Assembly (NCBI GenBank): GCA_937868245.1
Contig: CALMMI010000358.1
Location: forward strand, 1-6,561
Direction of reading: 5' to 3'
DNA length: 6,561 bases
Origin: an uncultured Ignavibacteria bacterium
GTDB lineage: Bacteria; Bacteroidota; Ignavibacteria; Kapaibacteriales; UBA961
In this document: positions 1-6,561 of the stretch, piece after piece
How the letters are laid out: each line of letters opens with the position of its first letter
Numbering within the stretch: the stretch's first letter is position 1
The notes under the pieces: model-generated
Database searches by the model: none
Seen by the model: the letters and a program-made list of their open reading frames with translations, nothing else
What the model was told of the DNA's origin: nothing
Made by a program: the position numbers and the translations under genes

Positions 1-2675
1 TATAGAGTTCCCGTAACGTGATCAATCGTAAGGTCGGTACAAAGTGAATCTTTTGGATTTTCAAAAGGAATTTCCTTTTCAATTATAAGCGACGTAGAGT
101 TCAACTTGTATATTTTCGCTTCTTGAAAACTGGTTGTCCAGAGTCCGTCTTTACCATCGTAAGCAATACCGTATGGAATGTGAGAAACCCCACCATTTTC
201 TAAAATAGTACCGATTTTAATCGGAACAATGGAAAAAGTTCTGGTTACTCTTGTTTCACTGGGATTTGTCGCGGACGAAATCCTGATACGGGCGTACTCA
301 GTCGGGCGGTTCGGTACAGACCAAAGCAAATTATTACCGATTGCATTTGTTGCAATGTTTGTCCATTTTACACCGTTATCTATAGAATACTCAACGTTTA
401 CAGGAGGCGTAAAGCCATACCATGAAACATGCTGTGTAGAACTTGTAATGAATTGCTCCGCGCCAACAGGAGCAGTAATTTCATAAGAGTTGATTACTTC
501 TGTTGGTACATCCACTTCCCACATAGAACGACCGTGCGTTGAAACGCGTAATTTGGTTGTACCAGGAGCTGTTGCCGAGCCAATATAGAACTGCATGTCA
601 ATAACAGAAGTACTTGGGAATCCTGTTCCTAATGGAAACCAAGAAGTACCCCCGTCGTATGTTCCGTAAACGCCTATATCTGTACCAACAAAAAGAATCT
701 TTTCATCTTCAGGATGAATAGCTATCGCGTTTGTTGGTACATCAGGAAGATTTTTTCCTATGTCCTGCCATGTTTGACCCAAGTTTGTAGTTTTAAAAAC
801 GTGCGCTGCGCTAAAGCCTGAAAGAGTAACATACGCAGTGTTTTCATCATTCGGAGAAGGCTCAATATCGGTTACGTATCTGTTAGGGAGTCCGTTCTGG
901 CTTATGGAAGTCCAGTTTGAAGCTTTTGTGCCGCCACCTGTTGTTGTTACTAAAAGTTCGCCTCCCTGACTGCCGATATAAATAATATCCGGGTTTGCTG
1001 ATGATGGAGCAACGGCAGAAATTTTTGCCTTTAATGATGGGGAGATAGGAGCCCACGATGTACCGTCATTATAGGAAGCATATAAGGCACTGCGACCGCT
1101 AAAAATAGTACTGTTAATATCAACAGCTATCGGAGCAACAAAAGCACCCTGGTCTGCAGCAGGGATACCGTTACTCATACCCGAACCTCCGCCATTTTTC
1201 AAGTCAAGCTTAAACATATTGCCATATTGTGTTTCAGCATAAATAATATATGGTTTATCTGGATTTATAGCTACAAAGCCTCCGTCACCTCCGGCGAGTT
1301 CACCGTAGTTTGTTGCTGAATTACTCATTGTTCCGTTATCTTGAGTACCACCGTATGTTACAGATGGTTTGGTCTGATCTATCGCAATTGTTCCCTGAAA
1401 TTGAGTTACAGCCAATCCATTGTTAATTGTTCTCCATGTTTCTCCTGCATCCTCACTTTTACACATACCTCCATCACTGCCGAAATATACTATGTTCGGG
1501 TCGAAGGGGCTGAAGTATCCACAATGAGTGTCTGGATGTGTTGACGAAAAGTTGTATCCTGCTACTTGCGACCAACTTTTGCCACCATCGGAAGTTCTAA
1601 AGAGGTTTACCCCACCTACTAAAACAATATTTGCATTCTTAGGATGTACAGTTACGAAATTGTCGTATCCGCCCTGGTCATTTGTATTGAAAATACCGAT
1701 TTCTGAATATGCATCCGTCCAAGAATCACCTTTGTCTGTAGAGAGTAGGATGTGTCCCATTCCTGCAGCACCGTTAGGTCCTGCAACATCAACAAGTGCA
1801 TAGATTTTGTTAGGGTCGGATGGTGATTGTTGTACTGAGATTCTTCCTGTATTATCGAGAGGTAAGGGTTTTGCTGTCCATGTTTCACCGCCGTCGTTGG
1901 AATAAAAAATTCCCGCACCAACTGTTCCTATGAACAGCTCGTTAATATTATTAGGATTGATACTAACATCCGAAACAGTTTCCCTGTTGGTTCTGCTCCA
2001 TTTCGCGCCGCCATCTGTCGATTTATAGAATCCTGCTCCACCGTAAACAGCACCGGCATAGAGTACATTTGAATTTTTTGGATGAACATAAATCTTAGAG
2101 AAACCGCCAACTGTTGCCAATCCTCTTAAATTCCATGATGTACCACCATCAGTAGTTTTGAAAATACCTGCACCGGAATAACCGTAATTACCGCTGGAAT
2201 ATTCGCCGGTAGCAGCATATAGAACATCGGGGTTGTTTGGGTCAATTGCGAGAGCACCCATTGAAATGGAGTTCTCATGATCCATTATTGGAGTCCAACT
2301 ACTTCCACCGTCGGTAGTACGCCAAACGCCTCCGTTTGCAGTTCCGATATAGAGCCACCCGTCTTTAGTAGGGTGGTGAACTATGCTTCGTGTACGACCG
2401 CCAACATCAGTAGGACCTGCTTGTTTCCAAACCGGTTGTTGGGCTAATAACTGAGCACCGTTTTGCTTCGAATTGAAAAATTTCTTTTGTTGTTCACGTG
2501 CTTTAAAAAGCAGTTTACTTGGTATGGAATCAAAAGGATATGCACGTTGGTCGTGGAAAAATTTAGCACGTTCTTTGGGATCGCCTTCACGCTCTTCATC
2601 AGGGGCAACTTGTGCAAAAGCATTAGCAGAAACAAGCATGAATGCCGTGATAGTTAGGAGGATATATTGTTTCAT
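1..2675 (-). CDS. Large exported Asp-box (BNR/sortilin-like) beta-propeller protein, 3' end missing
   Basis: The frame reads from an ATG at 2675 to the left edge without a stop, giving 891 complete codons; I translated it throughout. Residues 1-21 are a signal peptide (basic start, hydrophobic core, cleavage predicted at AFA|Q). GPTDVGGRTR (87-96) opens the propeller, as is usual in this family. Asp-box-like motifs (S/T-x-D-x-G-x-S/T-W) lie near 120, 174, 219, 259, 312, 361, 407, 534, 629 and 672; those at 534 and 629 are degenerate. Other family signatures are THPDTHCGYFSPFD (379-392), GTQDNG (443-448) and STHGRSMWEVD (712-722). Residues about 732-818 resemble an Ig-like module (ITAPVGAE..., YSIDNGVKW). 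From about 822 a second, NHL/SMP-30-like propeller begins. Such proteins are secreted or surface-bound and usually end in a T9SS sorting domain, which would lie off the window. The substrate is unknown. I see no sialidase active-site signature, so a glycosidase role is not supported. A good Shine-Dalgarno 5 nt upstream fixes the start. Confidence 0.93.
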   Translation of the reverse strand, partial: MKQYILLTITAFMLVSANAFAQVAPDEEREGDPKERAKFFHDQRAYPFDSIPSKLLFKAREQQKKFFNSKQNGAQLLAQQPVWKQAGPTDVGGRTRSIVHHPTKDGWLYIGTANGGVWRTTDGGSSWTPIMDHENSISMGALAIDPNNPDVLYAATGEYSSGNYGYSGAGIFKTTDGGTSWNLRGLATVGGFSKIYVHPKNSNVLYAGAVYGGAGFYKSTDGGAKWSRTNRETVSDVSINPNNINELFIGTVGAGIFYSNDGGETWTAKPLPLDNTGRISVQQSPSDPNKIYALVDVAGPNGAAGMGHILLSTDKGDSWTDAYSEIGIFNTNDQGGYDNFVTVHPKNANIVLVGGVNLFRTSDGGKSWSQVAGYNFSSTHPDTHCGYFSPFDPNIVYFGSDGGMCKSEDAGETWRTINNGLAVTQFQGTIAIDQTKPSVTYGGTQDNGTMSNSATNYGELAGGDGGFVAINPDKPYIIYAETQYGNMFKLDLKNGGGSGMSNGIPAADQGAFVAPIAVDINSTIFSGRSALYASYNDGTSWAPISPSLKAKISAVAPSSANPDIIYIGSQGGELLVTTTGGGTKASNWTSISQNGLPNRYVTDIEPSPNDENTAYVTLSGFSAAHVFKTTNLGQTWQDIGKNLPDVPTNAIAIHPEDEKILFVGTDIGVYGTYDGGTSWFPLGTGFPSTSVIDMQFYIGSATAPGTTKLRVSTHGRSMWEVDVPTEVINSYEITAPVGAEQFITSSTQHVSWYGFTPPVNVEYSIDNGVKWTNIATNAIGNNLLWSVPNRPTEYARIRISSATNPSETRVTRTFSIVPIKIGTILENGGVSHIPYGIAYDGKDGLWTTSFQEAKIYKLNSTSLIIEKEIPFENPKDSLCTDLTIDHVTGTL

Positions 2676-2680
2676 TGTAA

Positions 2681-2687
2681 CTCCTTT
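2681..2687 (-). promoter_or_regulatory. Shine-Dalgarno of the large propeller gene
   Basis: On the minus strand AAAGGAG stands 5 nt before the ATG at 2675. It is a near-perfect anti-16S match and decides the start of the large exported propeller protein, in agreement with the signal peptide that follows directly. Confidence 0.8.
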
Positions 2688-2790
2688 AGGAGAAAAATTG
2701 AGATGGATAATTAACTCTGTCAATAATTTGCTGTGCAATAAACTACAACTTACGGAACAAGGCGCAAAAAATCAAAGATTTCATAAGGTT

Positions 2791-2819
2791 TTGAGCAATT
2801 CATGTGTTAAAATTGTAAA
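2791..2819 (+). promoter_or_regulatory. Possible sigma-70-like promoter for the acyl-CoA dehydrogenase gene
   Basis: TTGAGC (2791-2796) and TGTAAA (2814-2819) are separated by 17 bases. Each matches four of six consensus positions for -35 and -10. This would give a leader of about 100 nt before the ATG at 2925. The region is AT-rich, so a chance match is easy, and primary sigma factors of Bacteroidota prefer a different consensus. I list it as a candidate only. Confidence 0.2.
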
Positions 2820-2924
2820 TTTTCTTTTGCCGAGTGCGGAATAACCTGCAATTTTGCATAAAAATCATGCATATTTCATTGCATTTACAGGGTCATTTTC
2901 TATCTAAAACTTACTGAAAAATCT

Positions 2925-4073
2925 ATGCTCAATTTCCAATATTCAGAAACTCACGAACTTATCCGCCAAACAGCCCGTCAATTTGCTCAAGACGAAATTC
3001 TACCATCAGTTATTGAAAGAGACAAAACTGCAACCTTTCCACACGATATTATTAAAAAACTCGGTGAACTCGGTTTTATGGGAATGATGGTATCACCGGA
3101 ATGGGGTGGCAGTGGTTTGGATGCAGTAAGTTATGTTATTGCTATGGAAGAAATTTCGAAAGTGGATGCAAGTGTAGGTGTTGTAATGTCGGTTAATAAC
3201 TCGCTTGTTTGCTGGGCAATTGAATCGTTCGGTAACGATGAGCAGAAGGAAAAATTCTTACGTCCGCTTGCTACAGGCGAAAAACTTGGTGCATTCTGTC
3301 TTTCAGAGCCGGAAGCAGGATCAGATGCTACTCAGCAGCATACATCTGCAGCCCTCGAGAATGGTAATTGGGTAATTAACGGTACAAAAAACTGGATTAC
3401 GAACGGTACAACTGCCGATATTTACCTGGTAATGGCACAAACTGACCGTGAAAAGAAACATAAAGGGATCACTTGCTTTATAGTAGAACGAGACAGAGCC
3501 GGTTTTGAACCCGGATTGAAAGAAGATAAACTTGGTATCCGTTCAAGTGATACATGCTCAATCGGGTTGACCAATGTAACAGTCCCACCTGAAAATATTC
3601 TTGGTGAGGCAGGACGTGGCTTTAACATCGCGATGGAAGTATTGAACGGCGGACGCATCGGTATAGCAGCACAAGCACTTGGAATAGCACAAGGGGCTTT
3701 TGAGCGTGCGCTTGAATATTCTACACAGCGCAAAGCATTCGGAAAACCGATTGCAGATTTACAGGCAATCCAATTCAAATTAGCTGAAATGTCAGTTAAA
3801 ATTGAAGCATCACGTTTGTTGATTTTGCGTGCAGCAACGATGAAAGACAACCATGTACGTTTTGTAAAGGAAGCAGCACAAGCGAAACTCATGGCATCGA
3901 AAACAGCTGTGGAAGTTACTTTGGAAGCAATTCAAGTACACGGCGGTTATGGATATGTTCGTGAATATCATGTGGAAAGAATGCTTCGTGACGCAAAGAT
4001 TACAGAAATTTACGAAGGTACTTCAGAAATTCAGCATATCGTTATTGCGCGTGAATTGATTAAATCGTTGTAA
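2925..4073 (+). CDS. Short-chain (butyryl-CoA type) acyl-CoA dehydrogenase
   Basis: This FAD enzyme of 382 aa is the usual family length. It oxidises an acyl-CoA to the trans-2-enoyl-CoA, normally passing electrons to electron-transfer flavoprotein, in fatty-acid or branched-chain amino-acid breakdown in the cytoplasm. The helical N-terminal domain covers about residues 5-115. The middle beta domain carries AFCLSEPEAGSD (123-134) and WITNG (157-161), which contact the flavin and substrate. The C-terminal helical domain has QRKAFGKPI (268-276), QVHGGYGY (337-344) and IYEGTSEIQ (362-370). Glu364 in YEGT matches the catalytic base of short-chain and butyryl-CoA dehydrogenases, whereas isovaleryl and long-chain enzymes place it elsewhere. 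Similarity to Megasphaera-type butyryl-CoA dehydrogenase runs end to end, and the MLNFQYSETHELI start fits the family. No good Shine-Dalgarno is seen. No etfAB or other beta-oxidation gene is adjacent, so it is probably monocistronic. The exact chain length cannot be read from sequence. Confidence 0.97.
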   Translation: MLNFQYSETHELIRQTARQFAQDEILPSVIERDKTATFPHDIIKKLGELGFMGMMVSPEWGGSGLDAVSYVIAMEEISKVDASVGVVMSVNNSLVCWAIESFGNDEQKEKFLRPLATGEKLGAFCLSEPEAGSDATQQHTSAALENGNWVINGTKNWITNGTTADIYLVMAQTDREKKHKGITCFIVERDRAGFEPGLKEDKLGIRSSDTCSIGLTNVTVPPENILGEAGRGFNIAMEVLNGGRIGIAAQALGIAQGAFERALEYSTQRKAFGKPIADLQAIQFKLAEMSVKIEASRLLILRAATMKDNHVRFVKEAAQAKLMASKTAVEVTLEAIQVHGGYGYVREYHVERMLRDAKITEIYEGTSEIQHIVIARELIKSL

Positions 4074-4142
4074 TGATAGTATAGTTCTAATGTACAAGAT
4101 TGAACAATTCAGTCTTACTTCGTATATGAATTTGCATTAAAT

Positions 4143-4186
4143 AAAAAGCCCTCTCAAGTTTTCGATTAACTTGACAGGGCTTTTTT
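4143..4186. terminator. Bidirectional rho-independent terminator between convergent genes
   Basis: AAAAAGCCCT (4143-4152) and TCAAGTT (4154-4160) pair with AACTTGA (4168-4174) and AGGGCTTTTT (4176-4185). Only one C-C mismatch (4153/4175) interrupts the stem, and the loop is 7 nt. The plus strand continues into a T-rich tail (4181-4195). On the minus strand the A-run at 4143-4147 supplies the U-tract. It lies 70 bp after the dehydrogenase stop and 13 bp after the stop of the convergent T9SS cargo gene, so it can end both transcripts. Confidence 0.9.
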
Positions 4187-4198
4187 ATTTTTTTGAAA

Positions 4199-5821
4199 TT
4201 AGTGACTGATAACAATAGGTTTTACAACCAACCCCTTGTCGGTACAGATATTCACGAAGTACAAACCATTAGATAGGGAAGAAACATCTATATTTGACTT
4301 GTTACTACTAACAACTTGATTGCTAATCACTTCAAGCCCTAAACTGTTAAAAATCCGAAACGAAGAAATATTATCATTACCTGAAATTGTAAAAGAAGTA
4401 GAGGTAGGATTCGGGAAAATGGAAATGCCTTCGGAAGGCATGGGCTGTTCTTCAACCTTAGCAGGTGCAAGAGGAATTCCGACTAATCCGTTTTGATTGA
4501 ATACAACAATTGATTCACTTGTAACCATCCAAATATTGCCACCGTTATCTTCGAACATATCATTATACGAACCAAAATTATTGGAATAATAATCAATATG
4601 TGAAAGGGGGATAGCAGTTTTATACAGTTGCCAAGATGCCCCGTTATATTTATATAACCCGTCGGATGATGTTACCCAAACATTTTTAGAACGGTCAATA
4701 AGAAAAGCATAAGGCTTAAATGATTGAGAGGGTGCATTTATTTTCTCCCAAGTATTGCCGTTTAAATACGATAAAGCAGGTTCAGAATTTGAATTCCCTG
4801 AGGAATTCAAACACCATACTTTCCCCTCGTTATCACAGTGCATTTTGAAAGCAAAATCTGATAAGAGAGGAGGAGTACTTTTGCTGGAAATTGTAAGTAC
4901 AGTTGTGTCAATAATCCGGACAATTCCGTTTGGGGGTTTTGGAAACCATATCTGATTTAAGGAATCCCGAATGACATCAGTTGACATCCAGCCATCACGT
5001 TGAGAAGAGCTGTCGGGTGTAAAGACCTTAAAATCTGAACCGTCAAAGTAAGAAATAGAAATATTACGTGCATAAAGATTTATGTATTTATCGTGCAATT
5101 TTTCATACGTAATACAAAGAGGATACCCATTCTCTTGAATTAACATTTTGTGAATGGAATCTCCGCCGATTCCTGAATTGGTTGTATTAAAAAGTGTTGT
5201 AAATTTACCGTCATACATTGCAAGACCTTTGGATGCAAACCATATATTCCCATGGTTGTCATAAATAAAAGGTGGATTGTTGTTGTATTGGTTATTGTAA
5301 GGGGAAGTTACTTTGAGTGTATCTGTTTCCCATGCTTTGTTTCTGAAATGACTTATAAGCATGTTACTACCATTTCCATTCCCAATACAAATATCACCCA
5401 TTTTGTCCGTTGTGACAAACCCTGAACCTCTAGGTGTATTCACAATAGCCCATTGTGGGTTTTTCTGAATAGAAACTGAACATGTTGTTTTTTCTTCAAT
5501 TGCACTATTCTTAGCAGTAATTGTGAAAGTGTTAACTCCTGTATCTATAATTGCAGTTTTGATTTGTAAGGTAATGTTTTGATACGGATAATTTGGAGTA
5601 AGATTGGATATAATAGCAGTTCCACGAAAAGATGGGGAAGAAGAAACTGAGAGGAAAACAGTTGCTTTAAATCCGTTAGCAGGCGTGATTAGAACAGAAT
5701 ACGTTGCAGTTCCTCCCAAAGGGATTGATTGCACAGCCGGAGTGACTGATACACTAAACGACTGGGCAGAAACTAAATACGGTACAAAAAGAAGTGCGCA
5801 AAACAGAAAAAAATATTTCAT
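4199..5821 (-). CDS. Exported Ig-like/Reg_prop beta-propeller protein with T9SS type A sorting domain
   Basis: A complete gene of 540 aa. Residues 1-19 form a signal peptide with predicted cleavage at VSA|Q. Residues 21-120 look like an Ig-like beta domain (SVTPAVQSIPLGGTATYSV...). From about 121 to 455 there is a propeller of Reg_prop-like blades, each with D-x-x-G/N-x-[IV]-W followed by a 'Y-[DN]-G' turn: DNHGNIWFA, DSLNQIWFP, DNEGKVWCL, DRSKNVWVT and EDNGGNIWM. The tail from about 466 holds IFPNPTS (468-474), a hydrophobic mid-strand, NGLYFVNI and a final beta strand ending VKPIVISH. This is the type A C-terminal signal that the T9SS translocon recognises before release or anchoring at the cell surface. 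The role and ligand are unknown. Unlike classical Reg_prop proteins, it has no histidine kinase or transmembrane part. The start is ATG 5821; a TTG four codons upstream also opens the frame but overlaps the Shine-Dalgarno. Its 3' end faces the dehydrogenase gene. Confidence 0.95.
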   Translation of the reverse strand: MKYFFLFCALLFVPYLVSAQSFSVSVTPAVQSIPLGGTATYSVLITPANGFKATVFLSVSSSPSFRGTAIISNLTPNYPYQNITLQIKTAIIDTGVNTFTITAKNSAIEEKTTCSVSIQKNPQWAIVNTPRGSGFVTTDKMGDICIGNGNGSNMLISHFRNKAWETDTLKVTSPYNNQYNNNPPFIYDNHGNIWFASKGLAMYDGKFTTLFNTTNSGIGGDSIHKMLIQENGYPLCITYEKLHDKYINLYARNISISYFDGSDFKVFTPDSSSQRDGWMSTDVIRDSLNQIWFPKPPNGIVRIIDTTVLTISSKSTPPLLSDFAFKMHCDNEGKVWCLNSSGNSNSEPALSYLNGNTWEKINAPSQSFKPYAFLIDRSKNVWVTSSDGLYKYNGASWQLYKTAIPLSHIDYYSNNFGSYNDMFEDNGGNIWMVTSESIVVFNQNGLVGIPLAPAKVEEQPMPSEGISIFPNPTSTSFTISGNDNISSFRIFNSLGLEVISNQVVSSNKSNIDVSSLSNGLYFVNICTDKGLVVKPIVISH

Positions 5822-5827
5822 AATGCT

Positions 5828-5831
5828 CTCC
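5828..5831 (-). promoter_or_regulatory. Shine-Dalgarno deciding the ATG start at 5821
   Basis: GGAG on the minus strand lies 6 nt before ATG 5821. The alternative TTG at 5833 begins immediately upstream of this motif, so using it would place the ribosome site inside the coding region. It would also put charged residues ahead of an otherwise standard signal peptide. Confidence 0.7.
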
Positions 5832-5990
5832 AAAAATGATGAATGTATTTGCCCAATCGGGCAGTAGGTTCGGTTGAAAACAGGTAAAAGGCTAACTTGA
5901 GAATCATTAATAATGAAATGTAATGTCAGATCACATGTTGAGTGTACAATTCTATTTCAAGAAAGACAGTAAAAAAAGTGTTAAGTCTCA

Positions 5991-6015
5991 AAATAATAGA
6001 AAAAAGCTATTATTT
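5991..6015 (-). terminator. Weak AT-rich hairpin downstream of rlmB, possible terminator
   Basis: On the minus strand AAATAATAG, a 7-nt loop (CTTTTTT) and CTATTATTT form a perfect 9-bp stem. The stem starts 23 nt after the rlmB stop codon. It contains only one G-C pair and is followed by just a short T-run, so it is a poor intrinsic terminator. The position suits the end of the rlmB transcript. Another AT hairpin (6009-6017 with 6030-6038) shares part of the same sequence and could compete with it. Confidence 0.3.
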
Positions 6016-6037
6016 ATGCTTTTGCTATGATAAATAA

Positions 6038-6561
6038 TTACTTTGTAGCATTCCTCTGCCGCAAAATCTCGAACATTAAAATCCCACCGGCTACCGACGC
6101 ATTCAGTGATTCAATTTTGCCGACCATTGGTATTTTTACCAATTCATCACATAATTTACGAATTTGCGGACGCATTCCTTCGCCTTCGCTGCCGATAAGA
6201 AGAACAATCGGAGCATCATAATTATATGTGTCCGAATAACTTCGCTCTGATTCACCTGCCGTGCCGATAATTGTAAATCCTGCTGATTTGCAATCTTTTA
6301 AGGCTACTGTTAGCTCACTTACTTTGGCTACCGGAATGTGCTCCAATGCACCGGCAGATGCTTTTACAGCAGCAGGGGTAACAGGTGAGGAATGACCGCT
6401 TGGCAGTATAATTCCCGAAAATCCGGCACATTCTGCACTACGGGCAAGCGCACCTAAATTATGAGGGTCTGTAATCCCGTCAAGTGCAAGGAGCATAGGA
6501 GTTTCGCTATCACTATATGCATTTTCGATAAGAGTTTGTAAATCAAGTGATATACCCGAGG
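6038..6561 (-). CDS. rlmB: 23S rRNA 2'-O-ribose methyltransferase RlmB (SpoU/TrmH family), 5' end missing
   Basis: The last 173 residues and stop of a SPOUT-class methyltransferase. RlmB uses S-adenosylmethionine to methylate the 2'-OH of a conserved guanosine in the peptidyl-transferase loop of 23S rRNA (G2251 in E. coli). All three SpoU motifs are visible: NLGALARSA (6434-6460) with the conserved Asn and Arg, IGSEGEGMR (about 6170-6196) and SLNASVAGG (about 6083-6109). The last two build the trefoil knot and cofactor site. DGITDPHNLG and CDELVKIPM match RlmB more closely than TrmH or plain SpoU paralogues. An in-frame ATG at 6496 is not the start: the frame stays open to the edge, and the upstream residues (LDLQTLIENAYSDSETP) align with the linker before the catalytic domain in RlmB. 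About 70-100 N-terminal residues, the L30-like RNA-binding domain, should lie beyond the edge. RlmB is favoured over the mitochondrial-type MRM1 or TrmH assignments. Confidence 0.93.
   Translation of the reverse strand, partial: SGISLDLQTLIENAYSDSETPMLLALDGITDPHNLGALARSAECAGFSGIILPSGHSSPVTPAAVKASAGALEHIPVAKVSELTVALKDCKSAGFTIIGTAGESERSYSDTYNYDAPIVLLIGSEGEGMRPQIRKLCDELVKIPMVGKIESLNASVAGGILMFEILRQRNATK

Noticed and set aside
1652..1921. Minus-strand 89-codon frame within the large propeller gene
   Set aside because: It is out of frame with the 891-codon gene that covers the same strand with clear Asp-box motifs.
120..2340. Recurrent DNA similarity in the propeller gene as a possible tandem repeat or CRISPR-like array
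   Set aside because: The similarity is at protein level (Asp-box blades of irregular spacing, about 40-120 residues). The DNA is not repeated exactly, and there are no equal spacers.
2473..2844. Plus-strand open frame of 123 codons over the start of the large propeller gene
   Set aside because: It lies antisense to the signal peptide and N-terminal region of a well-supported gene, has no family resemblance, and its tail runs into the intergenic region. It is a shadow frame.
3422..3892. Minus-strand open frame of 156 codons inside the acyl-CoA dehydrogenase
   Set aside because: The plus-strand frame is an unambiguous enzyme across this entire stretch. The antisense translation resembles nothing and has no ribosome site.
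5822..5833. TTG-initiated 544-residue version of the T9SS cargo protein
   Set aside because: The four extra codons contain the Shine-Dalgarno for the ATG at 5821, and the signal peptide begins properly at that ATG.
5851..5862. Short GC inverted repeat GCCC-AATC-GGGC in the leader of the T9SS cargo gene
   Set aside because: It has only four base pairs with a four-base loop and no T-run. It is too small to call a regulatory element without conservation data.
6038..6496. A complete 152-residue methyltransferase starting at ATG 6496
   Set aside because: The frame remains open to the window edge and the upstream residues fit the RlmB linker. A start here would cut directly into the first strand of the SPOUT domain.

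Overview
The window looks like an ordinary chromosomal segment from a bacterium of the Bacteroidota/Chlorobiota (FCB) group. The main evidence is a complete exported protein (minus strand, start 5821) that ends in a type IX secretion (T9SS, Por) type A sorting domain with an IFPNPTS motif. A second, larger exported propeller protein fits the same lifestyle. Base composition appears moderately AT-rich (by eye, not counted). Both exported-protein genes have clear Shine-Dalgarno sequences, which are often weak or absent in classical Bacteroidota. That hints at the Ignavibacteria/Kapabacteria/Chlorobi side of the group, but this is an inference and not a classification.

Layout, left to right. (1) Positions 1-2675, minus strand: the first 891 codons of a very large exported Asp-box (BNR/sortilin-like) beta-propeller protein. 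It has a signal peptide and ten Asp-box-like motifs, then an Ig-like module, then the start of a second propeller. The 3' end lies beyond the left edge. (2) Positions 2676-2924: a 249-bp divergent intergenic region. (3) Positions 2925-4073, plus strand: a complete short-chain acyl-CoA dehydrogenase. (4) A strong hairpin at 4143-4186 that can act as a terminator in both directions between convergent genes. (5) Positions 4199-5821, minus strand: a 540-aa T9SS cargo protein with signal peptide, Ig-like domain, Reg_prop-type propeller and sorting domain. (6) Positions 5822-6037: a 216-bp AT-rich intergenic region with small hairpins. (7) Positions 6038-6561, minus strand: the C-terminal catalytic part of an RlmB-type 23S rRNA 2'-O-ribose methyltransferase. 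Its 5' end lies beyond the right edge.

The genes do not form an evident pathway. The dehydrogenase and the rRNA methyltransferase are housekeeping functions. The two propeller proteins are probably surface or secreted proteins exported by Sec and, at least for the complete one, T9SS. The alternating strands make four separate transcription units likely. I found no mobile element, CRISPR array, tRNA, rRNA, toxin-antitoxin pair or recognisable defence system, and no convincing sign of a new biological system.
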